A stretch of 64,000 bases of DNA, taken from the NCBI GenBank assembly GCA_963828625.1, contig CAWHEX010000003.1, positions 682,001 through 746,000 on the forward strand, given 5' to 3'. Position numbers and translations under genes: made by a program. Shown piece after piece: positions 51,927 to 60,400 of this stretch; position 1 is the first letter of the stretch, and every line of letters begins with the position of its first letter. The notes under the pieces were generated by a model. That model was given only the letters and a program-made list of their open reading frames with translations, was not told the DNA's origin and made no database searches. The stretch is from PALSA-894 sp963828625. GTDB taxonomy: Bacteria; Pseudomonadota; Alphaproteobacteria; Rhizobiales; Xanthobacteraceae.

Positions 51927-53518
51927 GCCGGCGCGTTCGACTTGACCAGCTTGTAGACGATCGAATCCATCAGCGCCTGGAACGAAGCATCGATGATGTT
52001 CGGCGACACGCCGACCGTGGTCCAGCGGTCGCCGGTCTCGTCCTGGCTCTCGATCAGCACGCGCGTCACGGCCTCGGTGCCGGCATTGAGGATACGCACG
52101 CGGTAGTCGATCAGGTCGAGGCCTTCGATGTACTTCTGGTATCTGCCGAGGTCCTTGCGCAGCGCGACGTCGAGCGCGTTGACCGGGCCGATGCCTTCGG
52201 CGGCCGAGATCAGCGTCTCGGCGCCGACCTTCACCTTCACGACCGCCATCGACACGCTCACGCGTTGGCCCACAGCATTGATGCGCTGTTCGACGCTGAC
52301 GTCGAATTTCTCCACCGAGAAGTAGTCCGGTACGCGGCCGAGCACCTTTCGCGCGAGCAGCTCGAAGGAAGCATCCGCCGACTCATAGGCGAAACCCTGC
52401 GCCTCGCGCTCCTTCACCTCGTCGAGCAGGCGGCCGATGCGCGGATCGTTCTTGTCGACGGTGAGCCCGATGCGCTCCAGCTCGGCCAGCACATTCGATT
52501 TTCCGGCCTGATCGGACACCAGCACCTTGCGCTTGTTGCCGACCACATCGGGCTTCACGTGCTCGTAGGTCTCCGGCTCCTTGAGGATCGCGGAGGCATG
52601 GATGCCGGCCTTGGTGGCGAAAGCGCTCTCGCCAACGTAGGGCGCGTGACGGTCCGGCGCGCGGTTGAGCATCTCGTCGAGCGTGTGCGAGGCGTGCGCC
52701 AGCGTCTTCAACTTCGCGTCCGAGATCCCGATATCGAATTTCTCGGAGAATTCCGGCTTGAGCTTCAGGGTCGGAATGATCGACACCAGGTTGGCGTTGC
52801 CGCAACGCTCGCCGACGCCGTTGAGCGTGCCCTGGATTTGGCGGACACCCGCGCGCACTGCCGCGAGCGAGTTGGCGACGGCCTGCTCGGTGTCGTTATG
52901 GGCGTGAATGCCGAGATGATCGCCGGGAACATGCTTCACGACTTCGCTGACGATTGCCTCGACCTCGTGCGGCAGCGTGCCGCCATTGGTGTCGCACAGC
53001 ACGACCCAGCGCGCGCCAGCTTCGTGCGCGGTCTTCGCGCAAGCGAGCGCGTATGTCGGATTGGCCTTGTAGCCGTCGAAGAAATGCTCGCAGTCGACCA
53101 ACGCCTCGCGGCCCTTCTGCGCGGCCGCCTGCACGCTGTCGCGGATCGAGGCGAGGTTTTCCTCGTTCGTCGTCTCGAGCGCGACGCGGACGTGATAGTC
53201 CCACGCCTTCGCGACGAAGCAGATCGCATCGGCCTTCGCGTCGAGCAGAGTCGCGAGGCCCGGATCGTTCGAGGTCGAGCGGCCGGGCCGCCGCGTCATG
53301 CCGAACGCCGTGAAGGTCGCGCCGAGCTTGTGGTCCTGCGCGAAGAACTCCGTGTCGGTCGGGTTCGCGCCCGGATAGCCGCCCTCGATGTAGTCGACGC
53401 CGAGCTCGTCGAGCATCCGCGCGATCACGAGCTTGTCCTGCAGCGTGAAGTCGACGCCGTTCATCTGCGCGCCGTCGCGCAATGTCGTGTCGAACAGATA
53501 GAGACGTTCCCTGCTCAT
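51923..53518 (-). CDS. cimA: Citramalate synthase (CimA-type)
   Basis: 531 residues, LeuA-like. It condenses acetyl-CoA with pyruvate to (R)-citramalate, feeding isoleucine synthesis without threonine. The start FDTTLRDGAQMNGVDFTLQDKL, the GIHAHNDTEQAVANS metal site and ATKAGIHASAI are present, with a C-terminal LeuA-dimer regulatory domain (about 400-520; VKVKVGAETLISAAEGIGPVNALDVALRKDLG). Its start overlaps the GNAT gene stop as ATGA. The dimer domain suggests feedback control by an amino acid, probably isoleucine (inference). Confidence 0.9.
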   Translation of the reverse strand: MSRERLYLFDTTLRDGAQMNGVDFTLQDKLVIARMLDELGVDYIEGGYPGANPTDTEFFAQDHKLGATFTAFGMTRRPGRSTSNDPGLATLLDAKADAICFVAKAWDYHVRVALETTNEENLASIRDSVQAAAQKGREALVDCEHFFDGYKANPTYALACAKTAHEAGARWVVLCDTNGGTLPHEVEAIVSEVVKHVPGDHLGIHAHNDTEQAVANSLAAVRAGVRQIQGTLNGVGERCGNANLVSIIPTLKLKPEFSEKFDIGISDAKLKTLAHASHTLDEMLNRAPDRHAPYVGESAFATKAGIHASAILKEPETYEHVKPDVVGNKRKVLVSDQAGKSNVLAELERIGLTVDKNDPRIGRLLDEVKEREAQGFAYESADASFELLARKVLGRVPDYFSVEKFDVSVEQRINAVGQRVSVSMAVVKVKVGAETLISAAEGIGPVNALDVALRKDLGRYQKYIEGLDLIDYRVRILNAGTEAVTRVLIESQDETGDRWTTVGVSPNIIDASFQALMDSIVYKLVKSNAPA

Positions 53519-54018
53519 GCGGCGGCTCCCTTATCGAGCGCCTTCTCCATCGTGGTATTGGCGAGCCATTCGCCGCCGCGCTGCACCGTGTTGCGCTGAC
53601 GCGCCGTGAAGCCGCGCTTCTTGAAGAAATCCTCCGCGGTGTCGCTGACGTCGGCGGTCAGGCGCTTCGCGCCGCGCGCGGCGCTAAGTTTCTCCAGCGC
53701 ATCGACCAGCATGGTGCCGGCGCCCTGCCCGGCCACGGCGGGATGCACGTAGACGAGATCGATATTTTCGTTGTTTGCGAGCGACGCAAATCCGACGGCC
53801 GAGCCGTTCATGGTGGCGATCAAGGTGAGCTGGCCCGTGAGGCGCTTGGCGAATTCCTCCTCGTCGTCCGCCGCCGAGGCCCAGGCCTGCCGCGCGCCCT
53901 CGCTGTAATCCTCCGCAGTCAGTTCCTCGATGCTCGCGCGGAAAATCTCGGCGAGCAGCGGCGTGTCCGTCACGAGGAACGGCCGCAGCGCGAAGGCCGG
54001 ATGCGCGCGCGCCATCAT
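53515..54018 (-). CDS. GNAT family N-acetyltransferase
   Basis: 167 residues. Signature strings: NIDLVYVHPAVAGQGAGTMLVDALEKLSAARGAKRLTADVSDTAEDFFKKRGF, which includes the acetyl-CoA pyrophosphate loop (QGAGTML) and the conserved end (FFKKRGF). The start at 54018 overlaps the cysS stop as ATGA and the gene overlaps cimA by 4 bp. The acceptor is unknown; in this position it may modify a tRNA or small molecule, but that is only inference. Confidence 0.87.
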   Translation of the reverse strand: MMARAHPAFALRPFLVTDTPLLAEIFRASIEELTAEDYSEGARQAWASAADDEEEFAKRLTGQLTLIATMNGSAVGFASLANNENIDLVYVHPAVAGQGAGTMLVDALEKLSAARGAKRLTADVSDTAEDFFKKRGFTARQRNTVQRGGEWLANTTMEKALDKGAAA

Positions 54019-55362
54019 CGCGCGACCTCCCAGGTCGTGCCGTCCTTGGAGTCCTTGAGCACGATGCCCAGCGCGGCGAGTTCGTCGCGGATGCGGTCGG
54101 CCTCGGCGAAGTTGCGGTCCTTGCGCGCCGAAAGCCGCGCCGCGATGCGGCGATCGATCTCCTCGGGCGCGAGCGCAGGCGCCGGCGCGCGCGCCTCGCG
54201 CCATTCGGAGAAGGCGCTCGGACGGAAACCGAAGAAGGCGAGCGTGCCGGCAAGCGCCTTGCGGCCTGCAGCGTTGCGCAGGCCATGCATTTCGGCGATC
54301 GCCTTCGGCGTGTTGAGGTCGTCGGCCAGCGCTTCGAGAACACCCGGGGCCGGACGCGCCTCCGCGTCGGCGGAGGCCGCGTCGAGGAAATTCGCCAGCG
54401 CCTTCTCGGCCTCCTCCAGCCCCTTCACGGTCCAGTTGATCGGCTGGGTGTAATGCGTTGAAAGCATTGCCAAACGGACTACGTCGCCCTGCCAGTCGGC
54501 AAGCACCTCGCGGATCGTGAAGAAGTTGCCGAGCGACTTCGACATCTTCTCGCCTTCGACCTGCAGGAAGCCGTTGTGCATCCAGATAGTTCGCCATCAC
54601 GCCCGTATGGAAGGCGCAGCGCGACTGCGCGATCTCGTTCTCGTGGTGCGGAAACACGAGATCGATGCCGCCGCCGTGGATGTCGAAGGTCTCGCCGAGA
54701 TGCTTCCAGCTCATCGCCGAGCATTCGATGTGCCAGCCGGGACGGCCCGGCGTCTTGATGCCGGCAGGTGACGACCAGCCGGGCTCGCCTTCCTTCGAGG
54801 GCTTCCACAGCACGAAGTCCATGTCGCCGCGCTTGTAGGGCGCGACATCGACGCGCGCACCCGCGACCATTTCGTCGAGCGAGCGCTTCGAGAGCTTTCC
54901 GTAGTCCGGCATCGACGGCACGCTGAACAGCACGTGCTCTTCCGCCGCATACGCATTGCCGGAGGCGATCAGCCGCTCGATCAGCGTCTTCATCTCCTCG
55001 ATGTGCTCGGTCGCGCGCGGCTCGACGGTCGGCGGCAGGCAGCCGAGCGCCGCGACGTCGGCGTGGAAGTTGGCGTAGGTCGTCTCGGTCAATTCGCGGA
55101 TCGAGATCCCGCGTTCCGCCGCGCGCGCGTTGATCTTGTCGTCGACGTCCGTGATGTTGCGCACATAGGCGACGCGGTCCTGCCCATAGAGATGGCGCAG
55201 CAGGCGGAACAGCACGTCGAACACGATGACGGGGCGCGCATTGCCGATATGCGCGAAGTCGTAGACCGTCGGCCCGCACACATACATGCGCACGCGCGCC
55301 GGATCGATCGGGGCAAATACCCGTTTCTCGCGTGTCAGCGTGTCGTACAGCTTCAAATCCAT
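54015..55362 (-). pseudogene. cysS: Cysteinyl-tRNA synthetase, frame broken as given
   Basis: Reconstructs to about 448 residues, normal for CysRS. Class I motifs: FAHIGNAR (the HIGH box) near residue 36 and KMSKSLGN later, with CGPTVYD (zinc Cys) and HHENEIAQS. The first frame ends at MANY; one extra base at about 54585 precedes the other frame, WMHNGFLQVEGEKMSKSLGNFFTIREVL. The gene is essential in almost every bacterium, so a real break is hard to accept unless a second copy exists; a sequencing insertion is the best explanation. It is the first gene of the operon overlapping GNAT and cimA. ATG 55362 starts MDLKLYDTLTREK. Confidence 0.9.
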
Positions 55363-55706
55363 AAGCGCCCCGGGGCCTGCTGGCCGGGCGTCGGTCTCGG
55401 ATTTGAGAAAAGACGGCCGCAGCCAGCGTTGAGCTAGCGAATAATCTTCCGGCAAATGATGCCGCAGACTGCGTTAAGGCCGTGCATACGGGCGGTTATG
55501 CGAGCGGTTCGGCCGCCCGTCAAGCAGCGGCAGGTACCCCGGCCACGATCCCGCCGCAAAATCGGCCCGGATCGTCCCGAATGCACCCGATTTCAGCCCG
55601 CTTGGCAGGCAAATCTCTTTTCAGCGTGAACTTGTGAACCTGTGCCTGCGTTAAGCGACTAATGATTGGGGCATGTCCCGTCGTCGTGCCTCGCAGGGAC
55701 CAGATC
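55363..55706. other. Intergenic region upstream of cysS
   Basis: About 340 bp with no gene-like reading frame; it must hold the cysS promoter on the minus strand. GC is lower than in neighbouring coding DNA around 55600-55680. I see no RNA gene or strong hairpin. Confidence 0.4.
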
Positions 55707-56039
55707 ATGAGCAATCCGCGCCTGCGTACCCCATTCGGTCAGGTTGAGCTTCGCCCTGCGGCGCCCGCGCCCGGCAGGGACGACGGCATTGTGACCTATG
55801 TGCTCCTGCCCGACCTCGACGAGCTGCTCGGCGTGCCGGGCTTCGGCCTGCGCCGCCCGATCCGGGTCCGTCCTCAAAGCGATGCGGATCGCGGCTCAGC
55901 ATCCATTGAGGCGCGTGACCGAGCGCGTCAGTTTTCCAGCCACGCCGCGCACTTCGGAACGTCCGACGTCCCCCACGGCATGATCGGCACGGTCGAGGTC
56001 GAGTTCTTCGGCGACCCCTCGATGATCCGGTCCGAGTAG
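55707..56039 (+). CDS. Doubtful small hypothetical protein, partly overlapping creA
   Basis: 110-residue open frame. The first about 52 residues (MSNPRLRTPFGQ...VTYVLLPDLDELLGVPGFGLRR) look coding, with an acceptable ribosome site (CAGGGA) before ATG 55707. The last about 35 codons run antisense through the creA C-terminus and look like its shadow. A frameshift or a shorter real protein ending near 55912 in another frame are both possible. No domain recognised. Confidence 0.3.
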   Translation: MSNPRLRTPFGQVELRPAAPAPGRDDGIVTYVLLPDLDELLGVPGFGLRRPIRVRPQSDADRGSASIEARDRARQFSSHAAHFGTSDVPHGMIGTVEVEFFGDPSMIRSE

Positions 56040-56437
56040 ACCATGTAGACGAGCACGTTTCGCTTGGTGTCGCAGCCGCGCACGATCTGCATCTTCTTGA
56101 ACAGCAGCGAGCGGCGACGACGGAAGACGTCGTCGCCCTGCTCGAACTTCGCCTTGAACTGGATCGGGCCGACCTGGCGGCAGGCGAGCGAAATGTCCGA
56201 CACTTCCTCGGCGACTCCGATCCAGCCCTTGAAGCCACCCTTCTCCGGCACCGTGAAGTGACAGGCGACGCCCTCCACCACGGGATCGTCGATCGCATAC
56301 GTGGCAAGCTTGTCGTTCGGCGACACCCAATGGAAGACGGTCGACTTGCGGAAGATGAGATCCGGATCGTCCGCCGCGCGCGCCGCCAGCGGCGCCAGCA
56401 TTGCCAAAACGAAAGCCAGAACGGCGAACCGCTTCAT
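55928..56437 (-). CDS. creA: CreA family exported protein
   Basis: 169 residues with a Sec signal (MKRFAVLAFVLAMLAPLAARA). The mature part matches CreA closely: DPDLIFRKSTVFHWVSPNDKLATYAIDDPVVEGVACHFT, CRQVGPIQFKAKFEQGDDVFRRRRSLLFKKMQIVRGCD, VYMVYSDRIIEGSPKNSTSTVPI. The molecular function of CreA is unknown. ATG 56437 precedes the signal peptide directly. The VOC gene lies 59 bp upstream on the same strand. Confidence 0.92.
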   Translation of the reverse strand: MKRFAVLAFVLAMLAPLAARAADDPDLIFRKSTVFHWVSPNDKLATYAIDDPVVEGVACHFTVPEKGGFKGWIGVAEEVSDISLACRQVGPIQFKAKFEQGDDVFRRRRSLLFKKMQIVRGCDTKRNVLVYMVYSDRIIEGSPKNSTSTVPIMPWGTSDVPKCAAWLEN

Positions 56438-56496
56438 GTGCGCGCCCCTCCTGCGGGCGCCGCACATATGGGAACGGGCGCGCGCGGGCGGAAGAC

Positions 56497-56907
56497 CTAT
56501 TCGGCGGCCACCGCCGCGGCGGCGCTATGGCACACGGCGCAGAGCTTGTTGCCTTCCGGATCGCGCACGTAGGCGCCGTAATAGTTTGGATGATAGTGCT
56601 CGCGGATACCCGGCGGCCCCTCGTCGCTGCCGCCGCCCGCGAGCGCCGCGGCGTGAAACGCGTCCACCGCCGCGCGCGTCTGCGCCTCGAATGCCACCGT
56701 CGCGCCGTTGCCGGGCGTCGCATCCTTCTTGTCGTGCGGACGCAACACCCAGAACGGCGCATTGATGCCGGAGAAATCCTCCGGGGCGTAGCTGATCGCG
56801 ACCTTGAAGGTGTTCTTGCGCTTCAGCCCGAGCGGCGCCAGCACTGCATCATAGAACCGCATCGCGCGGTTCATGTTCGATGCGCCGACCGTGATGTGGC
56901 TGTACAT
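56497..56907 (-). CDS. VOC (glyoxalase) family protein
   Basis: 136 residues. The start MYSHITVGASNMNRAMRFYDAVLAPLGLKRK and end HPNYYGAYVRDPEGNKLCAVCH are typical of the VOC family, with one His and one Glu on each half that can bind metal. The function is unknown. It begins 3 bp after the DoxX gene stop. Related to the broken VOC gene at 51138-51525 but not adjacent. Confidence 0.88.
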   Translation of the reverse strand: MYSHITVGASNMNRAMRFYDAVLAPLGLKRKNTFKVAISYAPEDFSGINAPFWVLRPHDKKDATPGNGATVAFEAQTRAAVDAFHAAALAGGGSDEGPPGIREHYHPNYYGAYVRDPEGNKLCAVCHSAAAAVAAE

Positions 56908-56910
56908 GCC

Positions 56911-57324
56911 TCACCTTCGCTTGGCATCCATCGAGTAGGCGCCTGCGCCAGTCACAAACAGCGCGAGGCATCCGCCGACGATCGCGAAGTTCTTCAGGAA
57001 GTGGTTGAGCTGGTTGCCGTCGGAAAGGTTGGTGTGCGCGATCAGCGCAGCGATGATGACGAACACGGCGATCGCGAGGACGACGAGACGTGTCTTGAAC
57101 CCGACCAGCAGCAGAAGGCCGAAAACCAGTTCGAATGCCGCCACAGCCGGCGCCATGATGGACGGCGCGGGTACGCCAAGCTTGGTCATGTAGCCGGTCG
57201 TTCCGCCGAGGCCCTTCAACTTGTTGTAGGCCGCGACGAGAAACAGGATCGCGATCAGAATGCGCGCGACCAGAAGCGCGATGTCGTTGTAAGCCGACAG
57301 GTTCTTTTCGATCTTCGCCAGCAT
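56911..57324 (-). CDS. DoxX family membrane protein (copy 1)
   Basis: 137 residues with four hydrophobic helices. LLVARILIAILFLVAAYNKLKGLGGTTGYM at the start and AAFELVFGLLLLVGFKTRLVVLAIAVFVIIAAL match DoxX. Family members accompany terminal oxidases or thiosulfate handling, but most have no known role. Its gene lies 3 bp before the VOC gene. A second DoxX gene lies at 58394-58840, with the Bug gene between them. Confidence 0.9.
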   Translation of the reverse strand: MLAKIEKNLSAYNDIALLVARILIAILFLVAAYNKLKGLGGTTGYMTKLGVPAPSIMAPAVAAFELVFGLLLLVGFKTRLVVLAIAVFVIIAALIAHTNLSDGNQLNHFLKNFAIVGGCLALFVTGAGAYSMDAKRR

Positions 57325-57399
57325 TGTCCCCTCCCCCGGTGGAGGACAAAGTCTGCCATCAAGAGCAACAGCGCAGCAACTGTGGGCTGTCGTGGGCGC

Positions 57400-58368
57400 C
57401 TATTCGGTCTTGATGCCGGCGCGGCGGATCAGCGCGCCCCAGCGCTCGGTTTCGGCGGCGACATGCGCGCCGAAGCTTTCCGGGGGACCGAGCGGCAGGA
57501 GCGCGCCCTGCCCGGCGAAACGGTCGCGCACCTCCGGCGTCGCAAAGGCCTTCTTCGCCTCGGCATTCACCCAGGCGACCGCGGCGGGCGGCGTCCCTGC
57601 GGGCGCGAACAGCCCGAACCATGCGCCCGCCTCCATGCCGGGAAGCCCTGCTTCGGCGATGGTCGGCACGTCGGGCAGCACCTTCACGCGCTCCGGTGCG
57701 CACACCGCGAGCGCGCGCACCTTGCCGCTCTGCAGGTTGGACACTGCGAGCGGCACGATGTCGAACAGCATGCTGACGTGACCGGCGACCAGATCCTGGC
57801 TCGCGGGAGCCGCACCGCGATACGGCACATGCGTCAGCGCGATCCCGGCCGCGACCTTGAACTGCTCGCCGATCATGTGACCGGTCGAACCGTTGCCCTG
57901 CGACGCGAAGGTGAGCTTGTCGGGATTGGCCTTGGCGTAGGCGATCAGTTCACTCAGCGAGTTCGCCGGTACCGCATTGTTCACGAGCAGCACGTTCGGC
58001 ACGGTCGCGACATGGATGACCGGCGCAAAGTCCTTCGCGGGATCGTAGGGCAGCTTCTGCAGATGGACGAGGATCGCCTGCGTGGCGTGCAGGCCCATCA
58101 GCAGCGTGTAGCCGTCGGCCGGCGATTTCGCGACCGCGTCAGCACCGATCACACCGGCGCCACCGGTGCGGTTCTCGACCACCACCGCGTGGCCGGTCGT
58201 CTCGGTGATCTTGGCCGCGATGACGCGCGCCAGAATGTCCGCCATGCCGCCGGGCGCGAGCGGCACGATGATGCGGATCGGCCGCGCGGGGAAATCCTGC
58301 GCGACGGCGGGCGCGAGGCCCGCCGTGAGCGCGGCGCCGCTCAACAGCAATGTCCGGCGATTCAGCAT
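57400..58368 (-). CDS. Tripartite tricarboxylate transporter (Bug) substrate-binding protein
   Basis: 322 residues with a signal peptide (NRRTLLLSGAALTAGLAPAVAQ). The Bug signature is complete: FPARPIRIIVPLAPGGMADILARVIAAKITETTGHAVVVENRTGGAGVIGADAV, and SQGNGSTGHMIGEQFKVAAGI. It binds carboxylates or other small molecules in the periplasm. No TctA or TctB membrane genes are nearby, as is common for Bug proteins. It is 25 bp downstream of the second DoxX gene. Confidence 0.93.
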   Translation of the reverse strand: MLNRRTLLLSGAALTAGLAPAVAQDFPARPIRIIVPLAPGGMADILARVIAAKITETTGHAVVVENRTGGAGVIGADAVAKSPADGYTLLMGLHATQAILVHLQKLPYDPAKDFAPVIHVATVPNVLLVNNAVPANSLSELIAYAKANPDKLTFASQGNGSTGHMIGEQFKVAAGIALTHVPYRGAAPASQDLVAGHVSMLFDIVPLAVSNLQSGKVRALAVCAPERVKVLPDVPTIAEAGLPGMEAGAWFGLFAPAGTPPAAVAWVNAEAKKAFATPEVRDRFAGQGALLPLGPPESFGAHVAAETERWGALIRRAGIKTE

Positions 58369-58393
58369 GCAATCCTCCCGGTAAATTCAGCGA

Positions 58394-58840
58394 TCAGATC
58401 TCGTGTCCGATCTTGGCATCGAGCGACCACGGCCCGCCGCCGTGGATCAGGAAATGAAACACGACGATCGCCCAGAACAGCGGATATTCGACGCCGCGCG
58501 CCTCCCAATTGTATCCCAATTCCCAGTGATAGGTGGCGATCGCGACCGCCAGGAAGACGATGATCGCGCCCGCGGCGATCCGCGTGAGCAGCCCGACCGC
58601 GAGCATGATGCCGGCCGCGAATTCCAGAATGCCGACCACCCAGGCCCAGAGGAGGCCGTTCTCGAAGCCGACGCTCTCGAAAAACCGCCCCGCGCCCTCG
58701 ATGTTGCCGAACAGGATCTGATAGCCGTGGAAGGCGAGCGAACCGCCGGCGATCAGGCGGATCAGGATTTCGGTGAAGGGCGCGAATACCACATAGATGC
58801 GGAAGAATGCGGGGATCAGAAGCTTTGGCTGTTCCGGCAT
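58394..58840 (-). CDS. DoxX family membrane protein (copy 2)
   Basis: 148 residues with four hydrophobic helices, including TEILIRLIAGGSLAFHGYQILFGNIEGAGRFFE and WAWVVGILEFAAGIMLAVGLLTRIAAGAIIVFLAVAIA. The pattern is DoxX. The His-containing C-terminus (FLIHGGGPWSLDAKIG) is typical of the family. It is separated from hmgA by a palindromic repeat. Confidence 0.9.
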   Translation of the reverse strand: MPEQPKLLIPAFFRIYVVFAPFTEILIRLIAGGSLAFHGYQILFGNIEGAGRFFESVGFENGLLWAWVVGILEFAAGIMLAVGLLTRIAAGAIIVFLAVAIATYHWELGYNWEARGVEYPLFWAIVVFHFLIHGGGPWSLDAKIGHEI

Positions 58841-58852
58841 CGCGATCTCTTT

Positions 58853-58959
58853 CCCTCATCCTGAGGTGCCGCGCGCAGCGCGGCCTCGAAGGATGGCTAC
58901 AAGCTCGGTAACTCGCTGCCATGCTTCGAGGCTCGCTTTGCTCGCACCTCAGCATGAGG
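58853..58959. repeat. Pair of imperfect palindromic intergenic elements (REP-like)
   Basis: Two imperfect hairpins lie between DoxX copy 2 and hmgA. The first (58853-58896) pairs CATCCTGAGGTGCCGCGC with GCGCGGCCTCGAAGGATG; the second (58919-58959) pairs CATGCTTCGAGGCTCGC with GCTCGCACCTCAGCATG. The CCTCA...TGAGG/CTCGAAG core is familiar from mobile palindromic repeats spread through Bradyrhizobium/Rhodopseudomonas genomes. Copy number cannot be judged here. Confidence 0.7.
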
Positions 58960-58982
58960 TTCGGCGCCAAGCGGCGCAAGCG

Positions 58983-60344
58983 TCACGGCTCGCGCTTGTT
59001 CGGATCGAAGTTCTTTTTCAGGCCGGTCCAGCAGTCGATGTAGTTGTCCTGCAAGGTGTCGAGCCCGGCCGCGTATTTCGTCACGCGCTGGCGGAAGCGC
59101 GTCTCGAACATGAAGGCGAGCGTGTTCGTGAGCTTCACCGGCTTCAGCTCGACGTTGCTTGCGTGATTGAAGGCGTCCGCGTCCGGCCCGTGCGGCAGCA
59201 TCTGGTTGTGCAGGCTGATGCCGCCGGGAACGAAACCCTCGGGCTTGGCGTCATAGACGCCGTAAACCAGCCCCATGAACTCCGACATGATGTTGCGGTG
59301 ATACCAGGGCGGGCGGAACGTGTTCTCGGCGACCGCCCAGCGTTCGGGGAAGATCACGAAATCGATGTTCGCGGTGCCGGGCGTCTCCGACGGCGAGGTC
59401 ATCACGGTGAAGATCGACGGGATCGGGATGATCGAACCCGATCGCGCCGACCGGCGAGAAACGGCGCAGGTCGTATTTGTAAGGATAGTAATTGCCGTGC
59501 CACGCCACAACATCGATCGGCGAATGCGGCAGCTGCGTTTGGTAAAGCTCGCCGCCCCATTTGACGGTCAGCGTGTGCGGCGCGTCGACGTCCTCGTATG
59601 ACGCAACCGGCGCAAGGAAATCACGTGGGTTGGCGAGGCAATTCGCGCCGATCGGCCCACGGTCCGGCAGCGTAAAGCCGCCGCCGTAGTTTTCGCACAC
59701 ATAGGCGCGTGCGGGACCGTCGATCAGTTCGACGCGGAAGATCACGCCGCGTGGAATGACCGCGACCTCGCCCGGCTCGATGTCGATCGAGCCGAACTCG
59801 GTGCGGAAGCGCAACCGGCTCTGCTGCGCGACGATCAGCAACTCGCCGTCGGCGTCGTAGAAGTGCTCGCGCTCCATCGATGCGGTGACGAGCAGCACGT
59901 GCGCCGCCATGCCGGCCATCGTCTCGCAGTCGCCCGCGGTCGTCATCGTGCGCAGCCCGTTGACGAACGTGAGCGTCTCGCCCGGGATCGGCGTCGGGCC
60001 CCAGCGCAATTGCCCGATCGGCAGTTCGCCATCCTCGCGCTCGGGCGCGGTGCGGATCAGCCCGCGGTCGATCTTCTCGAAGCGGCCGGTGTGACGCACG
60101 GCGGGCGGATGCGATAGAGCCACGAGCGCTGGTTCGAGGCCTGCGGCGCCGTGAAGGGCGAGCCGGAAAGCTGCTCGGCATAGAGCCCGTAGTTCACCTT
60201 CTGCGGCGAATTGCGCCCAACCGGCAATGCGCCGGGCAGCGCCTCGGTCTCGAAGGTATTGCCGAAGCCGGACATGTAATTCGGGCCGGCGGGGCCGTGC
60301 GCCGGACGCGCAGCGCCAAGGGCCGACGAGACGAACTCGTTCAT
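58983..60344 (-). pseudogene. hmgA: Homogentisate 1,2-dioxygenase, frame broken as given
   Basis: Reconstructs to about 453 residues, normal length. It opens homogentisate to maleylacetoacetate in tyrosine breakdown, with Fe(II). First frame: NYMSGFGNTFETEALPGALPVGRNSPQ to WLYRIRP. Second: VRHTGRFEKIDRGLIRTAPE through DVVAWHGNYYPYKYDLRRFSPVGAIGFDHPDP. Third: SIFTVMTSPSETPGTANIDFVIFPERW, WYHRNIMSEFMG and PHGPDADAF, which carry the iron ligands. One base is missing near 60100-60105 and one is extra near 59420-59423. ATG 60344 follows AGGGAGG. MaiA, the next enzyme, is encoded at 63313. Confidence 0.92.
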
Positions 60345-60377
60345 GGGATTCCTCCCTGAAGTGCTCGCGGCAGATTA

Positions 60378-60391
60378 GTTGCACATGCAAC
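60378..60391. promoter_or_regulatory. Palindrome GTTGCA-CA-TGCAAC upstream of hmgA, candidate MarR operator
   Basis: Perfect 6-bp inverted arms with a 2-bp spacer, 34 bp before the hmgA ATG in a 56-bp gap. The flanks read ATTA...CCAA. Its size and position fit a MarR-type operator, and a MarR gene lies 2.4 kb away between hmgA and maiA. A half-site GTTGCA is also present at 62727-62732. Confidence 0.55.
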
Positions 60392-60400
60392 CAAGTCAAC

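Noticed and set aside
56401..58563. 720-codon open frame on the plus strand across VOC, DoxX and Bug genes
   Set aside because: Covers three good genes antisense and contains no recognisable domain.
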